This document shows positions 18,110 through 26,602 of a DNA stretch of 64,000 nt, piece by piece. Source of the DNA: Prevotella sp. (lineage in GTDB: Bacteria > Bacteroidota > Bacteroidia > Bacteroidales > Bacteroidaceae); the NCBI GenBank assembly GCA_017619755.1, contig JAFZRU010000008.1, forward strand, positions 30,095 through 94,094, given 5' to 3'. Positions within the stretch are counted from its first letter, which is position 1, and each line of letters begins with the position of its first letter. Made by a program: the position numbers and the translations under genes. The notes beneath the pieces were generated by a model. The model searched no databases, was not told where the DNA came from, and was given only the letters and a program-made list of their open reading frames with translations.

Positions 18110-21100
18110 ATGTATGTAAACTTAAGAAAAACCATCAGCATGTTGGGCCTTTGCTCCTTGTTAGGGGCGGTTGGCACAACACCAACTTTTGCTGCACCCT
18201 CTGGTTCGCCCATTTCGGACGAAGTGCAGCAAAGCAAGAAAGTGACCGGCAAGGTAATCGACTCCGAGGGCGAGCTCACCGGCGCCACTGTCATGGAAAA
18301 AGGCACCACGAATGGTGTGATTACGGACTACGACGGCAATTTCTCCATCGACGTTGCCCCCGGCGCCACATTGGTCATCTCTTATGTGGGCTACGTGACC
18401 CAAGAGGTGCGCGTAGGCAACCAATCCCATCTGAACATCACCCTTGAGAGCGAGGGTGGCAATCTGAACGAAGTCGTGGTCATCGGTTACGGCACGCAGC
18501 GTCGCGAGGCCGTCACCGGTTCTGTGGCCAATGTGAACGGCGAGAAGCTCAACCAAATTGCCGCCACGAATGCCGCCCAGGCCCTCCAAGGCCGTGTCGC
18601 CGGCGTGTTGATGACACAGACATCCTCCCAGCCGGGAGCAGAGATGCAGATCCGCATCCGCGGCCAGCGCTCCCTTAGCGCTTCCAACGACCCGTTGATT
18701 GTCCTCGACGGCATCCCCTTCATGGGCCAGCTCTCCGACATCAACCCCTCCGACATCAAGTCACTCGACATCCTCAAAGACGCCTCCGCTACCGCCATCT
18801 ACGGTTCCCGCGGCGCCAATGGTGTGATCATCATCACCACTGTGAAGGGTGTGCAAGGCACTCCCGCCAAGGTGACGTACAACGGCTATGTGAATTTCAA
18901 GACCGTCTTCCACGACTATCCCATGATGGACGGCCCCACATTCTCCAAATTCCGCAAGTATGCGGGCTTGTACCAGAACTCCCTTGACGAGAGCGACGAC
19001 ACCAACACCGACTGGCAAGACCTCTATTACCAGACGGGCGTGAGCCACAACCACGACGTGAGCGTTGCCGGCGGCACCAACGGCGGCAGCTACAGCTTCG
19101 GCGCCGGCTACTATCACGACGAGTCTCCCGTTCCCACACAGGCCTACGACCGTGTGAGCGTTCGCGGCAATTTCGACCAGATGGTGGGCAAATGGTTCCG
19201 TTTCGGTCTCAGCACCAACACGAGTTACCGCAAGACCCAAGGCATCAACGACATGTATGGTGTTTTGAGCAAGAGCCCCCTCGCCAGTCCATACGACGAG
19301 AACGGCAACATCCGCCGCTACATCTCTCTTCCTGCCGACGACCAAACCGTTGTCACCAAAGATGTTGTGGAGAGTTTGAAGGACGTCTGGCTTAATGAGA
19401 ACAAAGGTATCGGCACCTACAACACCCTCTTCGGAGAAGTGAAATGCCCGTGGGTGGAAGGCCTCAGCTACCGCATCAACATCGGTTTGAACTTCCGTTC
19501 CTCCAAGGGTGGCAATTTCACCGGAACAGGTGTGAACAACAAGGACGAGAACGCCATCAACGGCGGCGGCATTTCCGAAAACCAGACACGCAACTGGGCC
19601 ATTGAGAACATCGTGACCTACGACCACACGTTCGCCCAGAAACACAACTTCAACATCGTAGGCATGTACTCCGCCGAGGAGACCACCTACGAGTCCACGG
19701 GTGCTTCCGCCCAGGGCATCCCCGCCGACTATTTCCAATATTACGCGCTCGACAAAGCCACAGGTGAGGTGAACCTGAACAACTACAACTACTGGCAGAG
19801 CGGCCTGATGTCTTGGATGGGTCGTGTGATGTACTCATACGACAACAAATACATGGCCTCCGTTGCCATCCGTTCCGATGCTTCCTCCCGTCTGTCCAAA
19901 GGTCACCAGTGGCACACCTACCCCGCCGTCAGTGCCGGTTGGAACATCAGCCGCGAGAGTTTCATGGAGCCTATCACATGGGTTGACAACCTCAAACTCC
20001 GCGTAGGCTACGGCGAGACCTCCAACCAGAGCATCAGCCCCTACTCCACCCTTGGCGGCCTTGCCGTGCGCAACTACAACTTCGGCGACAGCTACAAGGC
20101 AGGTTACTATGTCAACGCCCTTCCCAATCCCGAGTTAGGTTGGGAGTATTCCAAGACATGGAACGTAGGTTTGGACTTCTCGTTGTTGAGCGGCCGACTC
20201 TACGGTTCGTTTGAATATTACATCCAAAAGACCAACGACATCCTTCTCGATGTCTCCCTCCCCTCCACCTCCGGCGTGAGCAGTTTCACCGGCAATATCG
20301 GCAAGACACAGAACAAGGGATGGGAGTTCACCCTCAACGGCATCATCTTGGAGAACAAGAATGGTTGGCATTGGGAGGCTGGTCTGAACTTGTATTCGAA
20401 CCACAACAAGCTGACCGCCTTGGCCTCCGGCGAGGATCGCGACGAGGGCAACCGCTGGTTTGTGGGCCATCCCATCGACGTGATTTACGACTACGAATAC
20501 GAAGGTCTTTGGAACCAGGAAGACATCGTGACCGCAACCCTGCCCGACGGCACCCAGAAGACCAACTTCGAGATTTTGGAGCCGGGCGGCAACTTGGGTA
20601 TGATCAAGGTGAAATACACTGGCGACTATGACGCCAACGGCCTTCCCACCCGCGCCATCGGTCCCGAAGACCGCCAAATCATGAGCATGGAGCCCGACCT
20701 CATCGGCGGTTTCAACACCACTGTAGGCTACAAGAACTTCGACTTGACGGTCATCGGCGCCTTCCAGGTTGGCGGCAAGCTGATCAGCGCCATCCACTCC
20801 TCCAACGGCTACCTGAACATGCTCACCGGTCGTCGTGGCCAGCTCGACATTGACTATTGGACAGAAGACAACACGGGTGCCAAGTATCCGAAACCCGGTG
20901 GCATCCAGAGCGGTGACAACCCGAAATACGGCTCAACCTTGGGTTATTTCGATGCCGGCTATCTGAAGATTCGCGCCATCACCTTGGGTTACAATTTCGA
21001 CAAGCTGAAGGCCGTGAAGGACTTGGGCATCAGCCGCCTCCGCCTCTACGCCACCATTCAGAACCCGTTTGTTCTCTTCTCACCGTTCAACAATGAGAGC

Positions 21101-21247
21101 GGCCTTGACCCCGAGACCAACTCCTGGGCCACGGAGAACACGGCAGTGGCTTACAGCGAGTATGCCGGCAAGCACCGCATGCCCATTGTAGGTTACAACA
21201 CTCCCGCCACCCGCAACTTCCTCTTCGGTGTGAATGTCACGTTCTAA
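18110..21247 (+). CDS. SusC/RagA-like TonB-dependent outer-membrane transporter (xylan locus)
   Basis: The start chosen is ATG 18110 (MYVNLRKTISMLGLCSLL), giving 1045 residues; an upstream in-frame GTG at 18068 lacks a signal-like sequence. Order: signal peptide, carboxypeptidase-regulatory-like beta domain (KKVTGKVIDSEGELTGATV, about 42-115), TonB box region (LNEVVVIGYGTQ), plug with QALQGRVAGVL and RIRGQRSL, ending in DASATAIYGSRGANGVIIITT, then a 22-strand barrel finishing RNFLFGVNVTF. It imports oligosaccharides through the outer membrane with energy from TonB. The susD gene follows 46 bp later. Codon use is strikingly C-ending (GGC, ACC, AAC, CGC), unlike the minus-strand SusC genes at 30.8 and 39.8 kb, which suggests strong expression. 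Confidence 0.95.
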   Translation: MYVNLRKTISMLGLCSLLGAVGTTPTFAAPSGSPISDEVQQSKKVTGKVIDSEGELTGATVMEKGTTNGVITDYDGNFSIDVAPGATLVISYVGYVTQEVRVGNQSHLNITLESEGGNLNEVVVIGYGTQRREAVTGSVANVNGEKLNQIAATNAAQALQGRVAGVLMTQTSSQPGAEMQIRIRGQRSLSASNDPLIVLDGIPFMGQLSDINPSDIKSLDILKDASATAIYGSRGANGVIIITTVKGVQGTPAKVTYNGYVNFKTVFHDYPMMDGPTFSKFRKYAGLYQNSLDESDDTNTDWQDLYYQTGVSHNHDVSVAGGTNGGSYSFGAGYYHDESPVPTQAYDRVSVRGNFDQMVGKWFRFGLSTNTSYRKTQGINDMYGVLSKSPLASPYDENGNIRRYISLPADDQTVVTKDVVESLKDVWLNENKGIGTYNTLFGEVKCPWVEGLSYRINIGLNFRSSKGGNFTGTGVNNKDENAINGGGISENQTRNWAIENIVTYDHTFAQKHNFNIVGMYSAEETTYESTGASAQGIPADYFQYYALDKATGEVNLNNYNYWQSGLMSWMGRVMYSYDNKYMASVAIRSDASSRLSKGHQWHTYPAVSAGWNISRESFMEPITWVDNLKLRVGYGETSNQSISPYSTLGGLAVRNYNFGDSYKAGYYVNALPNPELGWEYSKTWNVGLDFSLLSGRLYGSFEYYIQKTNDILLDVSLPSTSGVSSFTGNIGKTQNKGWEFTLNGIILENKNGWHWEAGLNLYSNHNKLTALASGEDRDEGNRWFVGHPIDVIYDYEYEGLWNQEDIVTATLPDGTQKTNFEILEPGGNLGMIKVKYTGDYDANGLPTRAIGPEDRQIMSMEPDLIGGFNTTVGYKNFDLTVIGAFQVGGKLISAIHSSNGYLNMLTGRRGQLDIDYWTEDNTGAKYPKPGGIQSGDNPKYGSTLGYFDAGYLKIRAITLGYNFDKLKAVKDLGISRLRLYATIQNPFVLFSPFNNESGLDPETNSWATENTAVAYSEYAGKHRMPIVGYNTPATRNFLFGVNVTF

Positions 21248-21293
21248 TTTGACCATCGACAAAGACCATTGACAATAAAATAAAGAGTAGAAT

Positions 21294-23246
21294 ATGAAAA
21301 CTAAAAATATCAAATACATTCTCGCTGCGGGATTGATGTGCTGTGGCCTCTTCACCACTTTCACCTCCTGCTCCGACATTCTCGACGAGCAACCACGCAG
21401 CCAATTCGACCCCTCTTTCTTCACCACGAAGACGGGTATCGAGGGCGGCCTCACCTCTCTCTATGCTCACCTTCGCTACTTCTACGGCAACGGCTACTGG
21501 CTGAACATCTGCGAGACAGGCACCGATGAATACACCTACGCCCAGTCCGCCGACGGCAACTTCAAGGACGCCGACCTCTCCGGCGCCGGCTCCCTGACAT
21601 CGACGAGCAGCCGCTCCGACCTGCTCTGGGGTACCGCCTTCGCCAACATCAACACCGCGAGCGGCATCATCGAGAACGGTGCCTCCGCAGGCATCAGCGA
21701 CGCCCTCTTGGCCGAGGCCTACTTCTTCCGCGCCTTCGACTACTTCCTCTTGGTTCAGACCTTCGGCGGCGTTCCCCTCGACCTTGGAGCCGGTGAGTTG
21801 AAATTCAACACCTCCACCGTCCGCACCTCTGTTCGCAACACCGTTCCCGAGGTTTACACCGCCATCTTCGCCGACTTGGAGAAGGCCGTGGCCGACCTCC
21901 CCGACAATCCTCGTCTCACCGGCACGGTGACGAAGAACGTAGCCCGCCTGTTCCTCTCCAAGGCCTACCTCACCTACGCATGGTGGCTGCAGAACCCGAA
22001 CAACATCCCCACCTACCCGGAGTGCAACCGTAATTCCGGCGAAGCCACCAGCTATTTCCAGAAGGCTTACGACACCGCTGTTGCAGCCATCAACGCTCCC
22101 GGCCCTTACGGACTTCAGCCAACTTTTTATGACGTGAACGTTGCCACCAACGACCGCAACTCCGAGATCATGCTCTACGCCGACCATGACGAGAACGAGA
22201 AATACGGCAACGGCGGCGCCGGCTACGGTTGGGGCAGCGGCAGCTCTCCCGAAAACTTCGCTTACTGGATGGAGACTTGGAACTACACCGAGATGACAGC
22301 CCAGGCTGCCTCCGGCGCCATCATCAACCCCGTTCAGCGCGAAGCCGTACAGGCTCTTGGCCGTCCCTGGACCCGTATGGCCCCCATCGCTGACAACTTC
22401 ATGAACGGCGGTGTGTGGGAAGATGCAGTAAAAACCATCGACTCCCGCTACGATGCCACTTTTACCCTTCGCTACCACACCAACTGGCAGAAAGCCGGCG
22501 GCACAGAGCCCTACGTGTTAGGTGCCAACAAAATGCAGGTGGGTCCCAACGAGGTTTATTTCAGCTGGGTGCCTGAGAGCGAAGACGGAAACATCAACTA
22601 CACCGGCGCCGACGGCAAGTTAGGCTTCGGCGAGATGCCCGGTCGTGCCGACTTCGTAGTGGCCGTGAACCACATCAGCCGCAAGAAGTATCCCATCAAC
22701 TGGAAACTCGGCATCTATCGCACCGACAACAACGGCGGTCTTGGCAGCAAGGTGAACGGCGGCAGCCCCCGTCCTTTCAACATCGCCAAGTTCTCAGAAT
22801 TCTATCTCATCGCCGCAGAGGCAGCCGTGAAGCTCAACCGCAATGCCGAGGCAGTGCAATTGGTCAACGTGCTTCGCGCCCGTGCCGGCAAGCAGACATT
22901 CAATCAGAACGACAATGTAGCCGTCTCTGTTGACAACAGCGCCGCCATGGTAGCCGCCACACCCGCCGTCATCTCCATCGACTACATCCTGGATGAGCGC
23001 AGCCGTGAGTTCTGGGGCGAGGGCTACCGTTGGTACGACCTCGTACGCACACAGAAGTGGGCAGAGCGCGCCAGCACCTATCAAATCGCCGGTACCGGTT
23101 ACACCGACAAGGACTTAGCCACCTACAAGCGTGACATCCCCGCCGGCTATTACCTCCGTCCGATTCCTCAAGGTCAGCTCGACGGCATGGAGATGTCTGA
23201 CGACGAAAAGGAGAATTACCAGAACCCCGCCTATCGTAAGCAATAG
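21294..23246 (+). CDS. SusD/RagB-like surface glycan-binding lipoprotein (xylan locus)
   Basis: The 650-residue lipoprotein has its lipobox at Cys26 (FTSC) followed by the typical SDILDEQPRSQFDPSFF. TPR-like helices follow (LLAEAYFFRAFDYFLLVQTFGGVPL, about 138-165; ARLFLSKAYLTYAWW). The late signature is EFYLIAAEAAVKLNR and DERSREFWGEGYRWYDLVRTQKW, and the protein ends in LRPIPQGQLD. It pairs with the SusC gene just upstream, sharing its high-expression codon style. It should form the lid of that transporter and bind oligosaccharides from the CE1/GH30/GH67-targeted polymer. A terminator follows its stop. Confidence 0.95.
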   Translation: MKTKNIKYILAAGLMCCGLFTTFTSCSDILDEQPRSQFDPSFFTTKTGIEGGLTSLYAHLRYFYGNGYWLNICETGTDEYTYAQSADGNFKDADLSGAGSLTSTSSRSDLLWGTAFANINTASGIIENGASAGISDALLAEAYFFRAFDYFLLVQTFGGVPLDLGAGELKFNTSTVRTSVRNTVPEVYTAIFADLEKAVADLPDNPRLTGTVTKNVARLFLSKAYLTYAWWLQNPNNIPTYPECNRNSGEATSYFQKAYDTAVAAINAPGPYGLQPTFYDVNVATNDRNSEIMLYADHDENEKYGNGGAGYGWGSGSSPENFAYWMETWNYTEMTAQAASGAIINPVQREAVQALGRPWTRMAPIADNFMNGGVWEDAVKTIDSRYDATFTLRYHTNWQKAGGTEPYVLGANKMQVGPNEVYFSWVPESEDGNINYTGADGKLGFGEMPGRADFVVAVNHISRKKYPINWKLGIYRTDNNGGLGSKVNGGSPRPFNIAKFSEFYLIAAEAAVKLNRNAEAVQLVNVLRARAGKQTFNQNDNVAVSVDNSAAMVAATPAVISIDYILDERSREFWGEGYRWYDLVRTQKWAERASTYQIAGTGYTDKDLATYKRDIPAGYYLRPIPQGQLDGMEMSDDEKENYQNPAYRKQ

Positions 23247-23266
23247 GCTTGGAAACATACACTGCG

Positions 23267-23300
23267 AGAGGGCTGTTCCTGTATGGGGGCAGCCCTCTTT
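23267..23300 (+). terminator. Terminator after susC/susD
   Basis: Arms AGAGGGCTG (23267-23275) and CAGCCCTCT (23290-23298), 14-nt loop, then TTT. It is 20 bp after the SusD stop. Confidence 0.75.
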
Positions 23301-23357
23301 CAGTATCAGGCAAGTTTTTGGCTTGATTCTTGCTGTGGTGGTATAAAAAGTATCAAG

Positions 23358-23564
23358 ATGTTGCAATATGTCATTGTGTCAATCGTAGTGGGGCTTAGCG
23401 TGGGTTATCTATGCTTTCGAGCCTGGCGTGCATGGAAAAGTGCCGCCGACCCCTGTTCTGGTTGCGACGGTTGTGCACTGAAAGATATGAAAAGAGGTGG
23501 GAGGGCGTTGAAAAAAGCGAAAAGAGAGTGTATTGACAAAAAAAGAGAGAAAAAATTTGGCTGA
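23358..23564 (+). CDS. Small Cys-rich membrane protein (FeoB-associated/P12 type)
   Basis: The 68-residue protein has one N-terminal membrane helix (YVIVSIVVGLSVGYLCF), then the metal-ligand-like motif DPCSGCDGCALK (Cys-x2-Cys-x2-Cys) and a highly basic tail. This is the look of FeoB-associated Cys-rich membrane proteins, which normally follow feoB and may handle ferrous iron. No feo gene is present here, so it stands alone between a SusD gene and tRNA-Cys. An in-frame ATG at 23283 exists, but the preceding 25 residues do not fit the family. Confidence 0.75.
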   Translation: MLQYVIVSIVVGLSVGYLCFRAWRAWKSAADPCSGCDGCALKDMKRGGRALKKAKRECIDKKREKKFG

Positions 23565-23587
23565 ATGAAATAAAAGGCTTACCTTTG
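23556..23587 (+). promoter_or_regulatory. Promoter of tRNA-Cys
   Basis: TTTG (23556-23559), 20 bp, TACCTTTG (23580-23587); the tRNA begins 18 bp later. The -33 box overlaps the end of the small Cys-rich protein gene. Confidence 0.8.
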
Positions 23588-23604
23588 CAACTGCTTTATG
23601 AGAC

Positions 23605-23676
23605 GGTGCCTTGGATGAGTGGCTTAGTCAACGGTCTGCAAAACCGTGTACGGCGGTTCGATCCCGCCAGGCACCT
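23605..23676 (+). tRNA. tRNA-Cys (anticodon GCA)
   Basis: The acceptor arms GGTGCCT (23605-23611) and AGGCACC (23669-23675) pair perfectly. The anticodon loop CTGCAAA gives GCA, and the T-arm GGCGGTTCGATCCCGCC is canonical. The 3' CCA is not encoded (TCT follows). Its own promoter and terminator flank it, so it is a monocistronic tRNA gene. Confidence 0.97.
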
Positions 23677-23680
23677 CTAA

Positions 23681-23716
23681 AAACCGCAACCTTTTGGGTT
23701 GCGGTTTCTTGTTTTT
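23681..23716. terminator. Bidirectional terminator between tRNA-Cys and GH73 gene
   Basis: Arms AAACCGCAACC (23681-23691) and GGTTGCGGTTT (23697-23707) form an 11-bp stem. T-rich sequence follows on the plus strand (TTTCTTGTTTTT), and TTTTTAG follows on the minus strand, so it can end both the tRNA and the convergent glucosaminidase transcript. Confidence 0.9.
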
Positions 23717-23728
23717 GTCAACTATGCT

Positions 23729-24655
23729 TTAGTAAACTTTCAGTAGGTCTCCCACCTTGATTTGGTAAGACGGTTCGAGGTGGTTGATTTTATATAACGA
23801 GGCGAGTCTCATCCCATATTTTTGCGAAATGGAATACATGCTCTCCCCCTGCGCCACGACATGGCACTGGTTTTTATATTTCCTATCCGCCTTTTTCTGC
23901 TTTTTTCTGAGGTAAACCACTTCTCCCTCATGCAGTTGGTCACCCTTCTCTCGTTCATTGTACTTTGCCAAGTTGGCAGCCGACACGCCGACTTCCTTTC
24001 CTATGCTTTCGTAGGAGTCACCCTTTCTGGCATAGACATAGTAGTTTTGGTTGTAAGCCTTGATAGGATGGATTTGATACGATGTCCTTTTGGCCACTTC
24101 AGTCTGCGTTACCGTCTGCACGGGCTTGTTGTTTTGCTTCGTAGTCATCGTGTCATACTGGTAGAGCTTGTAAGTTTCGATGATGCTGATGAGCCTTTGG
24201 GCGTATTGTGGATTGGTGGCATATCCACACTCCTTGAGACCATTGGCCCATCCCACATAGTCGGTGGTTTTCAGGTCAAAGAGCTTTTTGTACCTCTCCC
24301 GGTAAGCGAGGAACTTGCTATGGTCTTCATAGCTCTCCCTTGCAGAGTCGTAAGCTCTGAATTTCTCCTGCTTCTTGTCATCGTCGTGCCTGATGGTTTT
24401 CCCAGTCCAGCCATTGCACTTGATACCAAAATGGTTGTTGCCACGAGTTGACAAATAACTTTTCCCCGCACCACTTTCGAGCAATCCTTGCGCGAGCGTG
24501 ATACTTGCCGGAATTCGGTATGTCATCATTTCCTCGATGGCAATGTCCTTGTACTGGTCGATGTAAGCCTGAAAATCGGCATTCCATCTCACTTGCGCCA
24601 AAGAGGCATTGGCGCATAACACGAGGCATACGCAAATCAACAAAGTTCTTTTCAT
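23729..24655 (-). CDS. Mannosyl-glycoprotein endo-beta-N-acetylglucosaminidase (GH73) with two LysM domains
   Basis: The 308-residue secreted protein starts with a signal peptide (MKRTLLICVCLVLCANASLAQ). A GH73 domain spans about residues 28-165: IPASITLAQGLLESGAGKS with the likely catalytic Glu60, then NNHFGIKC, ESYEDHSKFL and NPQYAQRLI. Two LysM peptidoglycan-binding modules follow, one around residues 190-235 (YARKGDSYESIGKEVGVS) and one at 262-308 (VVAQGESMYSISQKYGM). It hydrolyses peptidoglycan glycan strands and probably serves in cell separation or wall turnover. It is transcribed towards the tRNA and shares the bidirectional terminator. Confidence 0.95.
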   Translation of the reverse strand: MKRTLLICVCLVLCANASLAQVRWNADFQAYIDQYKDIAIEEMMTYRIPASITLAQGLLESGAGKSYLSTRGNNHFGIKCNGWTGKTIRHDDDKKQEKFRAYDSARESYEDHSKFLAYRERYKKLFDLKTTDYVGWANGLKECGYATNPQYAQRLISIIETYKLYQYDTMTTKQNNKPVQTVTQTEVAKRTSYQIHPIKAYNQNYYVYARKGDSYESIGKEVGVSAANLAKYNEREKGDQLHEGEVVYLRKKQKKADRKYKNQCHVVAQGESMYSISQKYGMRLASLYKINHLEPSYQIKVGDLLKVY

Positions 24656-24744
24656 ATCCTATCAATCAGATACTTGCCTTTTCATATAGGCAAGCATTGT
24701 GTTAAAAAGTAGTAGTAAAATAGTGACTTTTAAAGATTATAGTG

Positions 24745-24752
24745 CAAAGATA
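24745..24752 (-). promoter_or_regulatory. Probable -7 element of the GH73 gene
   Basis: TATCTTTG on the minus strand, 89 bp before the start codon, without a clear -33 TTTG. The leader contains a 7-bp inverted repeat (CTTGCCT/AGGCAAG, 24673-24694). The 163-bp interval 24656-24818 holds nothing else I can support; a self-complementary GGGCGCCC next to six T after umuC is too short to form a hairpin. Confidence 0.5.
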
Positions 24753-24818
24753 GTGAAAAATCTGTGAAATCGTGTTTCAGTTTGTATTTTTTAACAAAAA
24801 AGGGGCGCCCTACATTTT

Positions 24819-26117
24819 TTACTCCACCTCGATGATGTCCGTCCACCTTGTGGTGTAATAGGGGCTTTTCTTCTCCCTCTTGATGGCCTGTGCGAAGCCC
24901 TCCGCCTTTCCTTTTCCCCCTTGGACAGTGTATTGCTGTGCTCCCAGGACAATGGCTTCAGCCCCATTGACCTTGTTGATGTGGTCCATGACCTCATCGA
25001 TTTTCTTCATCTTTTCATATTTTTCGGCATCATAGTCCATAAAATTGGTTTGCACCGCGCTGTCGGGCGAGATGCCCATCACCATGACCCCCGCCTTTTT
25101 ATATTGATATCCAACGAGAAAGACCTTGTTCAGGCATTGCAGGGCCGCCTGTGTGATGGGTATGGTGGATGCGGTGGGTGTAGGCAGCGTGAGTGTTCTG
25201 AACATTCCATATTGCGGGAGGTCTTCCCTGAAATGGTTGGTGTCCACAAAGACCCCCACGACCTCTGCCACGGAGTGCTGCCTTCTGAGTTTGGCGGCAC
25301 ATCTGGCAGCATAGTAGGCCACATGAGTTTTGACTTGCTCGATGTCGGTGATGTTTTTGGGGAAGGAACGTGAGGTGATGATGCTTTTCTTGGTGACCAT
25401 ATCCATATCATCCACGGGTATGCAGTCGATGCCGTTGAGTTCCTTCCACGTCCTTTCAGCCACGATGTTGAAGCTTGACCTCACCCAAGACTGTGCGTGT
25501 GCAGCGAAGTCGTAGGCCGACATCACCCCCATGGTGTTGAGCTTTCGCTCCCATTTCCTTCCAATGCCCCACACGTCTCCAATGGGGAACAACCTCAGTG
25601 CTATTTCCCGCTTTTCATCGTCATCGATGATGCAGCAATGGTTGTAAGCAGGGAATTTCTTGGCAAACTTGCTGGCCACCTTGGCGAGGGTCTTTGTTGG
25701 TGCGATGCCTATGCTCACGGGCATTCCCAAGCCTTGTTTGATGGTGCGATAGAGGTTTTCGCCCCATGCCTTGAGGTCGATGCCCTCCATTCCCTTGAGC
25801 GTGCAAAATCCCTCGTCGATGCTGTAGCGGTGAAATTCGGGAGCAGCGTTGCGCACGATGTTCATCAGCCGCCTTGTCATGTCGGCATACAGCTCGTAGT
25901 TGGAAGAGAAGGCGTAGATGTTGTGTTGTGGGAAAAGGTCTCGGAGTTGGTAGAACGGCGTGCCGTCCTTCACTCCGAGCCTTTTGGCCTCGTTGCTTCT
26001 TGCGACAACGCACCCGTCATTGTTGGACAGCACGACGACGGGCTTTCCGATGAGGTCGAGGCGGAACACCCGCTCGCAACTCACATAGCAGTTGTCAACA
26101 TCAACGAGGGCGTACAT
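24819..26117 (-). CDS. umuC: Y-family DNA polymerase V catalytic subunit UmuC
   Basis: The 432-residue protein begins [18 protein letters not shown] with metal-binding Asp6 and carries the second catalytic site YSIDEGF (Asp101, Glu102). [22 protein letters not shown] and the finger/palm [15 protein letters not shown] are typical of UmuC. It performs error-prone translesion synthesis with two molecules of processed UmuD'. It starts 3 bp after the umuD stop, the classical umuDC order. A 4-nt gap and shared strand make co-translation likely. SOS control is expected for the family, but I see no LexA-type operator. Confidence 0.96.
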   Translation of the reverse strand: MYALVDVDNCYVSCERVFRLDLIGKPVVVLSNNDGCVVARSNEAKRLGVKDGTPFYQLRDLFPQHNIYAFSSNYELYADMTRRLMNIVRNAAPEFHRYSIDEGFCTLKGMEGIDLKAWGENLYRTIKQGLGMPVSIGIAPTKTLAKVASKFAKKFPAYNHCCIIDDDEKREIALRLFPIGDVWGIGRKWERKLNTMGVMSAYDFAAHAQSWVRSSFNIVAERTWKELNGIDCIPVDDMDMVTKKSIITSRSFPKNITDIEQVKTHVAYYAARCAAKLRRQHSVAEVVGVFVDTNHFREDLPQYGMFRTLTLPTPTASTIPITQAALQCLNKVFLVGYQYKKAGVMVMGISPDSAVQTNFMDYDAEKYEKMKKIDEVMDHINKVNGAEAIVLGAQQYTVQGGKGKAEGFAQAIKREKKSPYYTTRWTDIIEVE

Positions 26118-26120
26118 GTT

Positions 26121-26582
26121 TCATTTGGGCATGCGCCAGTTTTTGATGGTGTATTGCACGACCCCCCAGATGACGAGTTGTTCCTCGGCGGTGATTTTGA
26201 TGGTGGGAAAATCCTTGTTGGCCGGCACGAGGTTGATGTACCCCTCGTCAATGTGTGTGTTGTCGAAGAACTTGAGGGTGTATTTGTTTTCGTAGAAAGC
26301 CACCACGACATCCCCGTTCCGAGGCATGAGGGAGCGGTCGATGACGAGAATGTCACCGTCGCAGATGCCGGCGTCCATCATGGAGTCCCCCCTCACCCTA
26401 CCATAGAAGGTGGTGTCGGGATGGCGTATCATGTCCTTGTTGAAGTCCAGCACATCCACCTCGTATGCCTCGGCCGGCGAGGGAAAGCCAGCCTTGATGC
26501 CCGGTGCATAACTTAGTGTCAGTTTGGTGGAGAACTCACTGATGAGAAACTCCACCTCGTTTTGACGTTCATTTTCCATCAT
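26121..26582 (-). CDS. umuD: UmuD-like S24 peptidase, DNA polymerase V subunit
   Basis: The 153-residue protein shows the UmuD cleavage site Ala31-Gly32 in KAGFPSPAE, the nucleophile Ser67 in GDSMMDAGI, and the general base Lys104 in YTLKFF. The spacings of 35 residues (cleavage to Ser) and 37 (Ser to Lys) equal those of E. coli UmuD (24/25, 60, 97). Upon SOS it would self-cleave to UmuD' and join UmuC. It begins 20 bp after the stop of the GH67 gene on the same strand, and I find no TAnnTTTG box in the gap or in the last ~120 bp of GH67. Its transcription may therefore start further upstream. Confidence 0.95.
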   Translation of the reverse strand: MMENERQNEVEFLISEFSTKLTLSYAPGIKAGFPSPAEAYEVDVLDFNKDMIRHPDTTFYGRVRGDSMMDAGICDGDILVIDRSLMPRNGDVVVAFYENKYTLKFFDNTHIDEGYINLVPANKDFPTIKITAEEQLVIWGVVQYTIKNWRMPK

Positions 26583-26602
26583 AAGACAAGTTGGATGATG
26601 GT

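Noticed and set aside
24790-24812. Terminator after umuC at GGGCGCCC plus a T-run (minus strand)
   Set aside because: The palindrome has no loop and cannot fold into a stable hairpin.
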